Shown here: in pieces, positions 42,871-54,500 of the stretch
Numbering within the stretch: position 1 is the stretch's first letter
How the letters are laid out: each line of letters starts with the position of its first letter
Assembly (NCBI GenBank): GCA_964023275.1
Contig: OZ029927.1
Location: forward strand, 22,124,480 to 22,188,479
Direction: 5' to 3'
Source of the DNA: Norana najaformis
Taxonomy: Eukaryota > Annelida > Clitellata > Crassiclitellata > Hormogastridae
DNA: 64,000 nucleotides
Program-made: the position numbers and the translations under genes
The notes under the pieces: model-generated
The model's input: the letters and a program-made list of their open reading frames with translations, nothing else
The model's database searches: none
Told to the model about the DNA's origin: nothing

Positions 42871-43140
42871 CTTTGTGCTCCTACCAATAGATTATCGCCC
42901 CCTAGTGGGCTTCAGCCACAAATCACACTCTGAGGACATTGCAATACACTGTACTACATTGTTAAATGAAGAAAACTGACACTGGTGATGGTGTGAAAGG
43001 AAGATGCACTCGTAACAGTTGGCCACTTTGACAAAGGGTGCAATCAGATTTTTAACGTTGCATTAAAATGATGAACTCGGTTTGAGAGAATTTTCCCCCG
43101 TTAATTGAAACTGAGGCTCCAGTCTCCAGCAGTGCAACTC

Positions 43141-43480
43141 ATTTGTCTGTCTGTCTGTCTGTCTGTCTGCTTCTTAGACTCTCTGGAGGGATAAAGCTGA
43201 ATGAATATGTCCCTGTCCCTGTCCGTATCCCTGTCCCTGTCCCTGTCCCTCTCCTTTCTCTCTTTTACTCTCTGCATCTCTGTCTTTCTTACTCTTTCTG
43301 TCATACTCGCTCTTTCTCTGTCTCTTACTCTCTGCATCTCTGTGTCTCTGTGTCTCTGTCTCTGTCTGTCTCTGTCTCTGACTCTGTCTGTCTGTCTGTC
43401 TCTGTCTCTGTCTCTCTCTGTCTTTGTCTCTGTCTGTCTCTGTCTCTGTCTCTGTCTCTCTCTGTCTCTTTCTCTCTGTC
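43141..43480. repeat. CTGT/CTCTGT pyrimidine array
   Basis: About 340 bp of TCTGTC, TCCCTG and CTCTGT units on the plus strand. Confidence 0.9.
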
Positions 43481-43784
43481 TCTCTCCTTGCCGTGGAGTC
43501 TCAATGAATAGGAACGAAAAGCCCTGTACTCCAACCTCAACACATCAACAAAACTCACAACAAATAAACCAGTCACAGATAAACAACAACCTCAACGGCC
43601 GTCGGCAATAAACAAAATCAAACAAAAACGATATAATATCAGTAAAATCCCTTGCACATCCAGTTCAGATTAGAAAAAACGAGCCGAAACCCTGGCAGCA
43701 TATTCAGCCACTCCTCGCGAGGGAGGACTATCCAACGCTCACCCTTAGCCAGTCACAGAAGAAGAGGGTGTACGACACAGCAAC

Positions 43785-44096
43785 TCGTAATCGTAATTCC
43801 AAGATATCTACAGCGCCCAACGAAAGCCGCGCCGCGGGGACCAGCTTATTCACCGGCGCTCAGTCAAAACAAAATCGATAGGCAAAAGGGTTCGGTTCCA
43901 GGTCAAGGTCCAAGAGTCAGGCAGAGAGACAGCGTGGCAACTACGTTGGGTGAGGTTTGGGATTGGAGCAGAGTGAAAGATAAGAGGAGGAAGAAGGGGA
44001 CCAGCTTATTCACAGGCGCTCAGTCAAAACAAAATCGATAGGCAAAAGGGTTCGGTTCCAGGTCAAGGTCCAAGAGTCAGGCAGAGAGACAGCGTG
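43785..44096 (-). repeat. SINE-A with a reiterated 100-bp module
   Basis: 43836-43936 and 43996-44096 are near-identical direct repeats (GGGGACCAGCTTATTCAC through GAGAGACAGCGTGG, one mismatch seen), 160 bp apart. The near identity implies a recent event. Confidence 0.85.
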
Positions 44097-44477
44097 GTAC
44101 ATCAACAAAGTACACAAGCAAACAAAGAAAGCCGAGAGCACCACATCGACACCCAGTTGCAAACTATTCTCCCCTTCGCTGGAGATCTTCGGATAATTTA
44201 TTTAGCAGTTGGACTGGGGAACGGAGCCGTCTTATCGGGGAAAACCGGCCCAGACAACTGCGCAACCAACGCCGATGAAAGCCGAGACGCGCCACATAGA
44301 AGAGCAGTCTTGCAAAACAACATAAATTAACCGAAGTTATGCGTGTTCTTAATTTGCCGACGAGAATCTTTGAAATTCCTTCGTCGGATTAGAATCGCGG
44401 GCGATACATGTAACAATGTCGGGGCGGAGCTAGGATTTGAAAGTAGGAGGCAACGAACTAGTGAATACAAAATTAAA

Positions 44478-44905
44478 TGTAGGCCTACACGGTTTTGCTA
44501 TAGCCACCGTATGGCCTCCACCCTGCTCATTCTCTCGCTCTGTCTCTGTCTGTCTGTCAGTCAGTCTGTCTGTCTGTCTCTCTCTCTGCTCCAATCCCAA
44601 ACACCATCCACCGTAGCTGCCACGATGTCTCTCTCCCTGCTTTTGAATCTTGACCTAGAATCGAACCCTTTGCCTATCGATTTCGTTATGACTGAGCGCT
44701 TGTGAATAAGCTGGTCCCCGTGGCGTGCCTTTCGTTGGGTGCTTGGGTGCTGTAGAAATCTCGGAATTACTCGGGAGAGATCCTTCACCACCGCTGCCCA
44801 TTTGAATGGGCGCCTCGCCATTTAAGGCCCCCGTGTACGGACCATGATAACCCGAGATTAGAATCTCTCAAATATAGCTACTATAGGTATGCGAACCGGC
44901 ATCCT
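44478..44905 (-). repeat. SINE-B split by a SINE-A insertion
   Basis: The SINE-B 3' part (44478-44530) stops at CTGCTCATT and resumes at 44769 (TCGGGAGAGATCCTTCACC). Between lies a TCTG run and a SINE-A on the opposite strand. Confidence 0.8.
44578..44768 (+). repeat. SINE-A inserted into SINE-B
   Basis: CTGCTCCAATCCCAAACACC through GTAGAAATCTCGG and a short ATTAC tail. Confidence 0.85.
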
Positions 44906-45007
44906 CACCCTCTCAGGTGCCAGTGAGTCTGAATGATCTAACCGGGCCACAGCGGCATCTGGACCGTGGCAAGAACACTGATATTCTCATAACATTCCAG
45001 GCCATAA

Positions 45008-45060
45008 TCTGATATAATCTAATGACTTCTATAGCGCCGTCATCATAACGCACAAACCGT
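45008..45060 (-). mobile_element. LINE family G, 3' terminal fragment
   Basis: ATAATCTAATGACTTCTATA, GCGCCGTCATCATAA. Confidence 0.6.
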
Positions 45061-45410
45061 GAGTCAATCAGCCCCTTCTAACTGGACCGACCAAGGGCAG
45101 AAACCATCTGCATTTTAGAACAGCCAAAAGATATCTGGTCATGAAAATCAGTCAAGCGGAAAGGCCTTCACGGCTCAACGATCGGCCATTAGGAGAAAGC
45201 AGATTAGGACTTCCTTTTAAGGCACAGCCATTAGACTTACAAGCTAGGGGTACAGCGTATCGAAGCGGAGCACGTACTTACGCAGTAGCCATTACGGTTT
45301 ACACTATTACGCAGGAAAGCATTTGCAAATGGACATTTAAAACGGCCATAATCTTTAATGATGAGATAGTGATTATTATGCTTTAGTTCTGCTATTAAAC
45401 TGCCTTGTGA

Positions 45411-45545
45411 ACAGTAAGTAAATAAGTAAGTAATACATATGTTAACATGCTATACATCCGTCGACTAAGCGAAGAATCATAGACGTGGGTGGCTCACAGC
45501 GGTCAGACAACAAAAGCAAGACGATACAAGTAGTAAATCAAGGTA
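45411..45545 (-). mobile_element. LINE family H, 3' end
   Basis: TAAG tail, then TCCGTCGACTAAGCGAAGAA and AACAAAAGCAAGACGATACA, matching 14955-15080. Confidence 0.7.
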
Positions 45546-45559
45546 TATGAGAAATCATT

Positions 45560-45812
45560 CATTGTAATTATGAAATTTCTACAGCGTCCAACGAAAGCCA
45601 CGTCACGGGGGTGCCAGCTTATTCACAGGCGCTCGGTCAAAACAAAATCGATAGGCAAAAAGGGTACGGTTCCAGGTCAGGATCCAAATGTCAGGCAGAG
45701 AGACAGCGTGGCAGCTACGGTGGGTGGTGTTTGGGATTGGAGCAGAGAGAGAGATCAGAGGAGGAAGGGGACCAGCTTATTCACAGGCGCTCAGTCAAAA
45801 CAAAATCTAAAC
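45560..45812 (-). repeat. SINE-A with a second copy of its 3' module
   Basis: A full unit, followed at 45768 by GGGGACCAGCTTATTCACAG...AAAACAAAATC again, then an ATAC array. Confidence 0.8.
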
Positions 45813-45920
45813 AAAATATACTTACATACATACATATACACATATACACATACATATATGCAATGATCTTCGTAGATTCTCTGTGCACTGGAAGGATCAT
45901 TTCTAAATTACCCAAACTGG

Positions 45921-46063
45921 TTGAATGGTCAGATAAATCTTCAGGATTGTTCTCTCCCTCTGGATTTCTGTCTGTGTCACTCGTTTCATGGAACCGATCC
46001 ACATCCTGCAAAGGATTCCCCTCGTCTTCGCCGAACCCACAGATCATCACCACAAGCTAAGGA
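45921..46063 (-). CDS. Possible internal exon of an unknown gene
   Basis: Acceptor CATCCTTAG, then an open frame reading VVMICGFGEDEGNPLQDVD and ETSDTDRNPEGENNPEDLS, to a donor TTTGG|GTAATT. The segment is acidic and unrelated to the flanking SINEs. Nothing else supports it. Confidence 0.25.
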
Positions 46064-46082
46064 TGACACACAACAAAACCAA

Positions 46083-46372
46083 TTTTATGCTCGTTTGAAT
46101 AGGCGCCACGCCATGTAAGGTCCCCGTCTACTGACCGTGCTATCCGTAAATGTACAGGTTTTTCTATAACGATCGTATGGCCTCGACACTGCTCATTATT
46201 CAATGAATTAATCGGGTGAGATCCTTCACCACCGCCTCCCGTTTGAATGGGAGCCACGCCATTTAAGGCCCCCGTGTACAGACCGTGCTAGCCCGAGATT
46301 CAAATCTCTTAAATATAGCCACTAGCGGTATGCCAACCGGCATAATCAAGCACAGAGACGTACGCTAACCAT
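46083..46372 (-). repeat. SINE-B, partial plus nearly full copy
   Basis: A middle fragment (46083-46145) abuts a longer copy (46146-46372), starting TAAATGTACAGGTTTTTC. Confidence 0.8.
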
Positions 46373-47514
46373 GCCAGCAAAAAAGTAATAATGTTAATAA
46401 ACTGTATCGAGGTTGAAGGCTCTACCTTCTGAGGCACAAACGTGAGGCCAGGCAACCTGAGAGCCGTTGAAATTACTTACAGACTTGAAGCAACTGCAGA
46501 AATATCCATTTCATTAAGTCAAACTATGGCGCATGCGCGCGCAGTGATACTCAGAAATTCATCCGAGAAACTTTTAAGATGTCGTGTGTTTACATAGACG
46601 GGACAACAGTAACAAAATTAATATTTAATTATTGTTATTAATAATTATAACTAGCTTATTAATTGCTCGTTAAGTAATTACTGAGCTATCGCTATGCCTA
46701 TAACCGCTATTTCATTCGTTTTACCAGTTTAAAGAACTTGACGATAGATCAAATCTGACTGCGAAGACCTGAGCGCTAGACGCCCCATGCGCGAAGTCGT
46801 GTAATCCCAATACGTCTGACCGTCTGTGATCCTGACTTATTCGTTATGATGTCGCCAGCAGGTATCTTTGTCTCTCTGCCTGTCGTTCTCTGTCTCTTTG
46901 CCTATGTCTGTAAGTCTCAGCTTCTCTGTATCTCTGCTTTGAAGAAGTCAAACCGTTAAGCGACCCCAAAGAGCTCAACCTCTTAAAAGAAATAACGCAA
47001 CCGTCACAATAAATTATGAATTCAGCCATCCCTGGCGTCCTGAGGCAGGAGCCTCGGATCTCCTCAGGCGTGTCTTAGGTAATCAGCCACCGAATGATCT
47101 AGAGGAGGGAGGGAGGGAGATAAGGGGTAACGGAGGAGGAGGAGGGGACCTGATCGTCGGTAGCCTAACTAGCAGGGTCGAAAGACGCCTGGTTTGATAA
47201 AAGGGAACGATTTGAGGGCTCGACTCTTGGGCGTCGAGTTAATCGTTGTCATCGTAAGCCGCCTTTGGCAGAGCCTCTGTCGGGCTTTGATTGTGACCCA
47301 AATCCGTGACCTGGTAGGTCCATATCCCTGCTCTTTCCTGTACCTGTCTTACTACTTCAATTCCAACACCATTCACCATTTGACTGTCTGCCTGCCTGAC
47401 CGCTGGATGTTTTATTTCATACATTCCGTCCCATCACATACTATCCTCTAATGAAGATATATTTTTCCTCATGCACTGTCGCAATGAAGATACATATTGT
47501 CCAAGCCCATACTA

Positions 47515-47592
47515 TCTGCAAGATCTACCTGGAACCGAATCTGACCCTTCCGGCTCCTCGAATTCCTTGTGACTGAGAGCCTGTGAATGTAA
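47515..47592 (+). repeat. SINE-A fragment
   Basis: GATCTACCTGGAACCGAATC through TTGTGACTGAGAGCCTGTGA. Confidence 0.55.
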
Positions 47593-47912
47593 AATTTGAA
47601 TGTAAACGTGCATGATTTCCCGTTGCGACTGTACAGTCTCATTTTTCAGTAAATTTATTAGGTGAGAACCTTCACCACTGCTGCCCGTTTGAATGAGTGC
47701 CACGCCTTTTAAGGTCCCCGTGTAGGCCCTACGGACCGCGCTAGCCCGATATTCAAATCTCTGAAATAAGCCAATATCGGTATGCGAACCTGGGTTCTCA
47801 CGCACACACGGTTCACACACGGGGACCTTAAATGGCGTGGCGCTCATTCAAACGGGCAGCAGTGGTGAAGAATCACATCCGATAAATTCATTGAAAAATT
47901 AGCAAGGTCGTT
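47588..47912. repeat. Inverted pair of SINE-B copies
   Basis: A minus-sense copy (47588-47790) and a plus-sense copy (47815-47912) face each other, sharing GGGGACCTTAAATGGCGTGG and its complement. Transcripts through it could fold. Confidence 0.75.
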
Positions 47913-48597
47913 GGAAATCTCGATTACGATTACTAACCTGGAAACGTAACGATTAGGCCTACGACTACGTAACGATTACGATTACGATCCCCGGATTCGC
48001 CCGTTAACTTACTGCATCCACAAAAGATTATTTGTAAGGCAATCCTGATATAAGGTTTAGGATTAGGCCTTGTCGTTAGTCAAAGCTAAAAATAACCTGT
48101 CTCCTATAATTTGTGAAACGCAGGTAAGCTTTGTGTATTGGGGCCCTGCCTGTCAAAGTTAATTACGTTCTGCAGTTACTTGAGCGTTTTATTACCTTTT
48201 ATAGACTTCAGCCTATAGACCTAGAGATCGTAATAATAGTGATCCATTTGTCAACGTTGTTTATTAATTCTGACAAAACTATAGCGCTAAAAAACTGTAT
48301 CTAGTCTAGAACCAGCTTATTAACAGGTTCTTAGACAATACACAATCGATTGGCAGGTAACGTTAGATTCGGTTCCTAGGTCACGTCTTATTGTGCGTGT
48401 TCAGAGTGTCTCTGAGGGTCTGTAAAGACGATATATAAATGTTTAATTAAATTATATTGCATTTAGTGTGATTTGCTTACCAGCTTACGTCTAATTAAGG
48501 GCTGCAAAGATTCTACTTACTTACTAGTCACATCCATGTTTTTCAAAAACCAACCGGAAGTCTAATTTGCCTTTCTATCTTTATTTACTTCTGTGCG

Positions 48598-51500
48598 ATG
48601 TATAGCTTGCTGTCAACAAAAAATATGGATTTATCTGCGGTTACATTTTGCCTTTTATTCGCTTTTATACCGTTGTCGTCTTCTACCAAATACAATAATG
48701 GATCTAAGGTTATTTTTAAATGGCCAAACTTTGAAATCTGGTGGCACTGGGTTGCTGTGTGCTGTGCATGTTTACGCATGTTTACAGGGGCGGGGATTTA
48801 ACGCAGGTTTTGTAATGCCCAGCTGTAAGGAAGTGGTAATAACTGTACTAGAAATTTATATAGCGCTTTCTAAGTGCCTCTCATCCGCAGGCGAACATCC
48901 GAACAGCGAACCCTTCTTACCGGTCGATTTTGTTTTGATTGATCGCCTGTGAATAAGCTGATTCCCACGACTTAGCTTTCGTTAGGCACTGTAGACATTT
49001 CAAGTTTACGATTACGATAGAAAAGTATCTAATGGCAGCCTCCAGCTTGACAAACTTTTTGAAGTTCCTGGTCGCTGTTATTTTGAGAATTATGACAGCC
49101 GTTGGTTGTCGAAATATTTTTTATTCCAGAATTCAAACTCAGATTTAAAAGATTCTTGATATATTTAGGGTTGTTAAATATTTCTTTAACATAGGGTGAA
49201 ACTCATAACCAGGTGTGATGTTTTTGTCAATTGCCTCAGCCAGCTTTTGTGATGAAATTACTGTTGAAATTACCTTAACAATAGGGGTTTACCAAAGAAT
49301 GCTAGAATGCTCTAACCTTGTCTGAAGATTTTCTCATTGAACTGCCGTTTTCCCATTATCATGTTTTGAACTGTAGCTACGAACCTTAAAATTGCAACTG
49401 GTTATTATTTATGGTCCATGTGTTTTTGTTGTTGAATGATTAAATTTGATGTTATTTGAAACAGGTGGAAGTATATGTCAACAAAGTTGGTCCGTTTTTC
49501 AATCCACACGAAACATATCATTACTACAAACTTCCTGTCTGTAGACCAGAAAAGGTAAAACTTTAAGTGGTGTTGTGCTATCAATTAACTTGAATTTTAC
49601 CATCTAATCTAATCCAAAGACTTTTATAGCGCTGTTACCATAATTCCCAAGGCATCAGGCAATGGTCACTTCAAGTGAAATTGCGTTAAAACTTGTGATC
49701 CACGGAGAGGCATGGTCGAAATCCTTTAGGTCAGCTTAGGTTAGATGATGATGATGACGATGACGATGATGTCGATGAATGTTATGACGAATGTGGTCAT
49801 GGTGGTGGTTGTGGTGGTTGTGTTGGTGGTGGTCATGGTCGTGGTGGTGATCATGTGGTGGTTGTGGTGGTGGTGGTGGTTATGGTGGTCGTGGTGGTCA
49901 TGGTGGTGGTGGTCTTGGTGGTTATGGTGGTGGTTGTGGTGGTTATGGTGGTGGTGGTGGTCGTGGTGATCGTGGTCATGATAGTGATGATATTTTTCTT
50001 TTAGATTGAGCATAAATCGTTGACATTGGGTGAAGTCCTTGATGGCGATCGAATGGCACTTTCTTTGTACAGAATCAGATTTGGAGGTAGAGAAATTTAA
50101 TTTCTGAACAAAATTTTATTTACGCAATGTATATAAATTTTAAACAAGGATCAAGATTTCTGATTTAGTGTAATTCAGTTGTTGCAGAGGTTGGAAATGG
50201 AAGGCAAGTAGGAAAAAATTAGCTGCAAGAAGTTTGACTTTAGTAATTGGCATTTTGTGAGATAAAACTCGTTTTGAATTTCTTATTTTAGAAAACGTGA
50301 AAGATGCTGATCTCTGTCACCTTTCTCTGAATGACGAGGAGATAAATGAGCTGAAAGACGCCGTTGAGGATCTCTTCTACTTTGAATTTGTTATTGGCAA
50401 GAGATTTTATTTCTTCTTTTTGACGTGATTTCTTAGACGTAGAGGAGGCGCTCATTTCCTTTCCTCTAGGCCCTTGAGCAGGCAATGGACGATCCCAAGG
50501 TCCTGGACACGGGGCCAGTGCATCACACGACTTGCCGTTTACTTCGCAGCTTATGCCGGTACCAAATTATACTGCTTGGTAACAGAGGCGTGCGCAAACA
50601 ACTTGCCCAGGGTTGTTACATGGAGTTGAACCCGTAACCGCATGATCATTGACCAAACGCATTACCTTGATACCTTTTGTGATTTGATAATCTCACTATT
50701 GAAGTCTTGACTGGATGAGAATAATACTTCTTAATGCTGCACTGTAGGTGGCTTGTCATTGTTAAGCCTTGCTGAAGAATCCTTTAACCCAGGACCAACC
50801 CTATTAGAATTCTTACTGGTAGGGGCACTTAAGAAGGGCGCAATTACCTGAGGTTGTCTTGCGTTGCAGTTTCTTGCCTTGCCTTGTTGTGTCTTGCCTT
50901 GTGTTGTCTTGCCTTGCTTTATCTGGTATTGCCTTGCCTTGTTTTGTCTTCCTTTATTCTGCCTTTCCTTGACTTGTTCTGCTTTTTCTTGCCTTGAATT
51001 GTCTTGCGTTTCTTTTCATTGTCTTGTCTGGTCTTGCGATGCCTTATAAAATACAACCTGGATGGTTTGCTGCTGTGTTTTTTAAACACGACCAATAGAT
51101 TAAACAGATGTTTATTACACATGCAATTAACAACAGCCTCAAAGGCACGTGCAACGACCCTAAAAAAGTCCTACCGAGTAATATCGAGTAATATCATGAT
51201 TTATAGATCAATAGGAATGCACAGAAATCGAGGCAGACCTATTAAACATGTAAGTTTTAAGCTTTTTTAAAACTTGTTATTGGAAGAGTGTTATCTTTGA
51301 TGGTTGTCGGTAAGGCACTCCACGCTGTGGGGCAAGATTCTGCGAGATGTTTTCCGGTCTTATATTTAATTTTTCTTTTGTTAGACGACATTCCTGTACG
51401 CGGATTCGTGGGACGTCTTCAGGAGACAGGTTACGTCCTACACAGTCACATGATCTTCCTCTGGACTCATCTGCTCTTTAACATCGAGTATAATGGGGAC

Positions 51501-54500
51501 GAGGTACGCTTCAAATTCTGATGGGTTTCCCCATTTATGTTTTCTGATGTTGCATCAAATCGTGAACAAGAAACGCCTCAAAACTCATATGCTTACAAAC
51601 TTTTGTATACAAAGCTACATGACAGGTGACGGATCGTCATGTATGCATAAATATTTTTCAGAAGACAAGCTGCAACGGCTCAGTATATTCATGTACATGT
51701 ATGTATGTGTTCATATATTTATATACATACATACTTATGTATGTATATATGTATGTATGTATGTATGTGTTCATGTATGTCAGGGGTGGGCAAAATATGT
51801 ATGTGTTCATGTATGTCAGGGGTGGGCAAACTTTTTGAACATGGGGCCACTGGAAGCTTAAAAACTTTTTCGGGGGCCGGGTTAAAGATTTTTTAAAACT
51901 TCCATTAATCGTCAAACATCAAGAAACTGCTATAACTAATGAACTGATTTCCTGGCAAGTTTAATACAATAACATTAAACGAGCAACGTGTAACTTTTGG
52001 CCGTTGTTAGTGAGACATATGCAACTGAGAACATGTTTTAACAAGCTTCCCAAAATCTGAAACGATTGTATTAGTCGCTCTGGTTTTTTCAGGGGGCCGT
52101 AAAAAACGCGTATAAGGGCCAGATCCAGCCCTCGGGCCATAGTTTGCCCACATCTGTTATAAGTATATACGTATGTATGTATATATGTATGTGTGTATGT
52201 ATGTATGTATCATGGGTATGTATGTATGCATGTATCTGATGATTTATTTAGCGTATTTTAAGAACCTCTCAGAGGCGTTGAGAATGTTGGCTGAGTTTTT
52301 TCCTGTGTAGATCATCTATGCGAACGTATCAACAAAAGAAAAGGTGCCTCTGAGTCTCAGCGAAATCGATGGTCCACCGTACGACATCAAATTCACATAC
52401 AGCGTCAACTGGATCTCCACCAAGTGAGATCCGCTTCTTCTCTGTTGCCCAGGGCGTCATGTTTGCACTTCAGCCAAAATCCCATTCAGACCCAGGGCCA
52501 CGCACCTCTGTATGGGAGCTGTCTAAAGGCTCTGACTAAACGGATGAATGAATGAATGAATAAACAAATGACCTTACCTTACCTTAGCTTGCCTAACCTT
52601 ATCTTACCTTATCATATCTTAGTTTAGCTTATCTAACCTTATCGTATCTTACCTTAGCTTATCTTACCTTACCTTACCTTATCTTAATTTAGCCTACCTT
52701 ATCTTACCTTACCTTATCGTACCTTAGCCTACCTTATCTTACCTTACCTTACCTTAGCCTACCTTGTCTTACCTTACCTTGCCTTAGCCTAACTTATCTT
52801 ACCTTACCTTGTCTTACTGTACAGTTTCCATCTGGGATTTTATGACAGAATTTAAGAGCCATGTGTTTAGTAGTCAGCATTTTGGTTGGTTTTAATCATT
52901 TTTAGCGTCAAGTACAGTGATCGTGCAAAGCGTATGTCGGACAACAGTTTCTTTCCGAAGACATTAGAGGTCAGCATCAGATCTCTGCTGCTGCAGGCAG
53001 CCCATGGCATCATTTATTCGTTTGTTCATTCATTCATTCATTCATCTATGCAATCGCCAAGCCATCCACCCATACATCCATCCATTCATCATGCACGGAC
53101 ATTAAATCTATCATTCGTTCATTCATTCATTCATTCATTCATTCATCTATCCACTCACCAATCCATCCATCCATCCACCTACTGAGCTATCACCAATCCA
53201 GTGATTGTACGTTAATAGCTTTTGATCGACAGTCTACTTGATCTATTGACTGATCTAATGATCGGATGTTGATTGTAGGTGCACTGGTTGTCGATCATCA
53301 ACTCCATGGTCCTCGTCTTTGTCCTGATTGCTTGTGTTGTTTTCATACTCGTGAGTGTATCGTAAATAGTAAACAAATAACAATTGTAAATGAACATTTC
53401 TTTTGTTTATAATAGATAAATAACAAAGGCTGTCTGCCTATGCTTTAAGCTTTTGATGATAAAAGATATCACTTTAGCTGAGTTTGTTATGGGTCGCAAG
53501 TGGAGCAGAAATTTTCAAAAAAAAGGTGACAAGGGCCGAGATTTAAATCTCCACCGTTTGATTGACAGTCTTGCATGCTGATGACTAGATTGTTGCGTAT
53601 CATCTTTCAAAACTAAAATGTGAGCCATACACTCATGGAATTAATTTAATTAAATTCGTTTAATCACAAAAATACATGAGGTTAATGAATCAGTTCATTC
53701 TGCTCTATTCTATAAAGATATACATAAGTAAACAAGAATAATAATAATAATAACAGTAATGATAATAATAATAGTAATAATGATAATAATAATAAGACAA
53801 TTTATAGAGCGCCGTGGTACGGCTGAGGACAAGAAAAGGGTGCTAAAATGTTTTGGTTGACTTGTACACAGACTCGTGTTGTAAAGAATGACTTTACGCG
53901 TTACAACCTGACAGTGGATGACGTCGATGAGGAAGAAGAAGAGGGAAAGGGCTGGAAGATCATCCATGGAGACGTGTTCCGCTTTCCACCATACTCGTCT
54001 CTCTTCTGTGCCATTCTAGGTCAGCAGCTTTCTTTTCTCCTCCCTGAAGGAGCTACATAATATTTGGTTATGTTGTGCTAAATTTTGATTGTCGTTTAAA
54101 GATGATGGGTTTGTGGAGTCTGTGAAAGACATTTTCTCTGTGTAATTTGATTCTGCGTTTCTAATATTCATGTTGCATAAATCTGCATTTACATGTTTTA
54201 CATTTATTTACATTTGTTACATTTATTTACTTTACATTTATTTACAGTGTTCACTTATTTACATATTTGCTTACATTTTTGCGGGTTTTACAATTTTTAC
54301 ATTTATTTACATTTATTACATTTTTTCATTTATTTACATTTATTTACATTTTACATTTAAATTTTTTACATTTACATTTTTACATTTATTTACATTACAT
54401 TGTGTGTTTTACATTACGCCATTGATTCTGTTCAGGTGTTGGGTCACAGTTTCTCGTGATAACCGTGAGCGTCCTTCTCGTTGTTCTCTTTGATCTCGTC

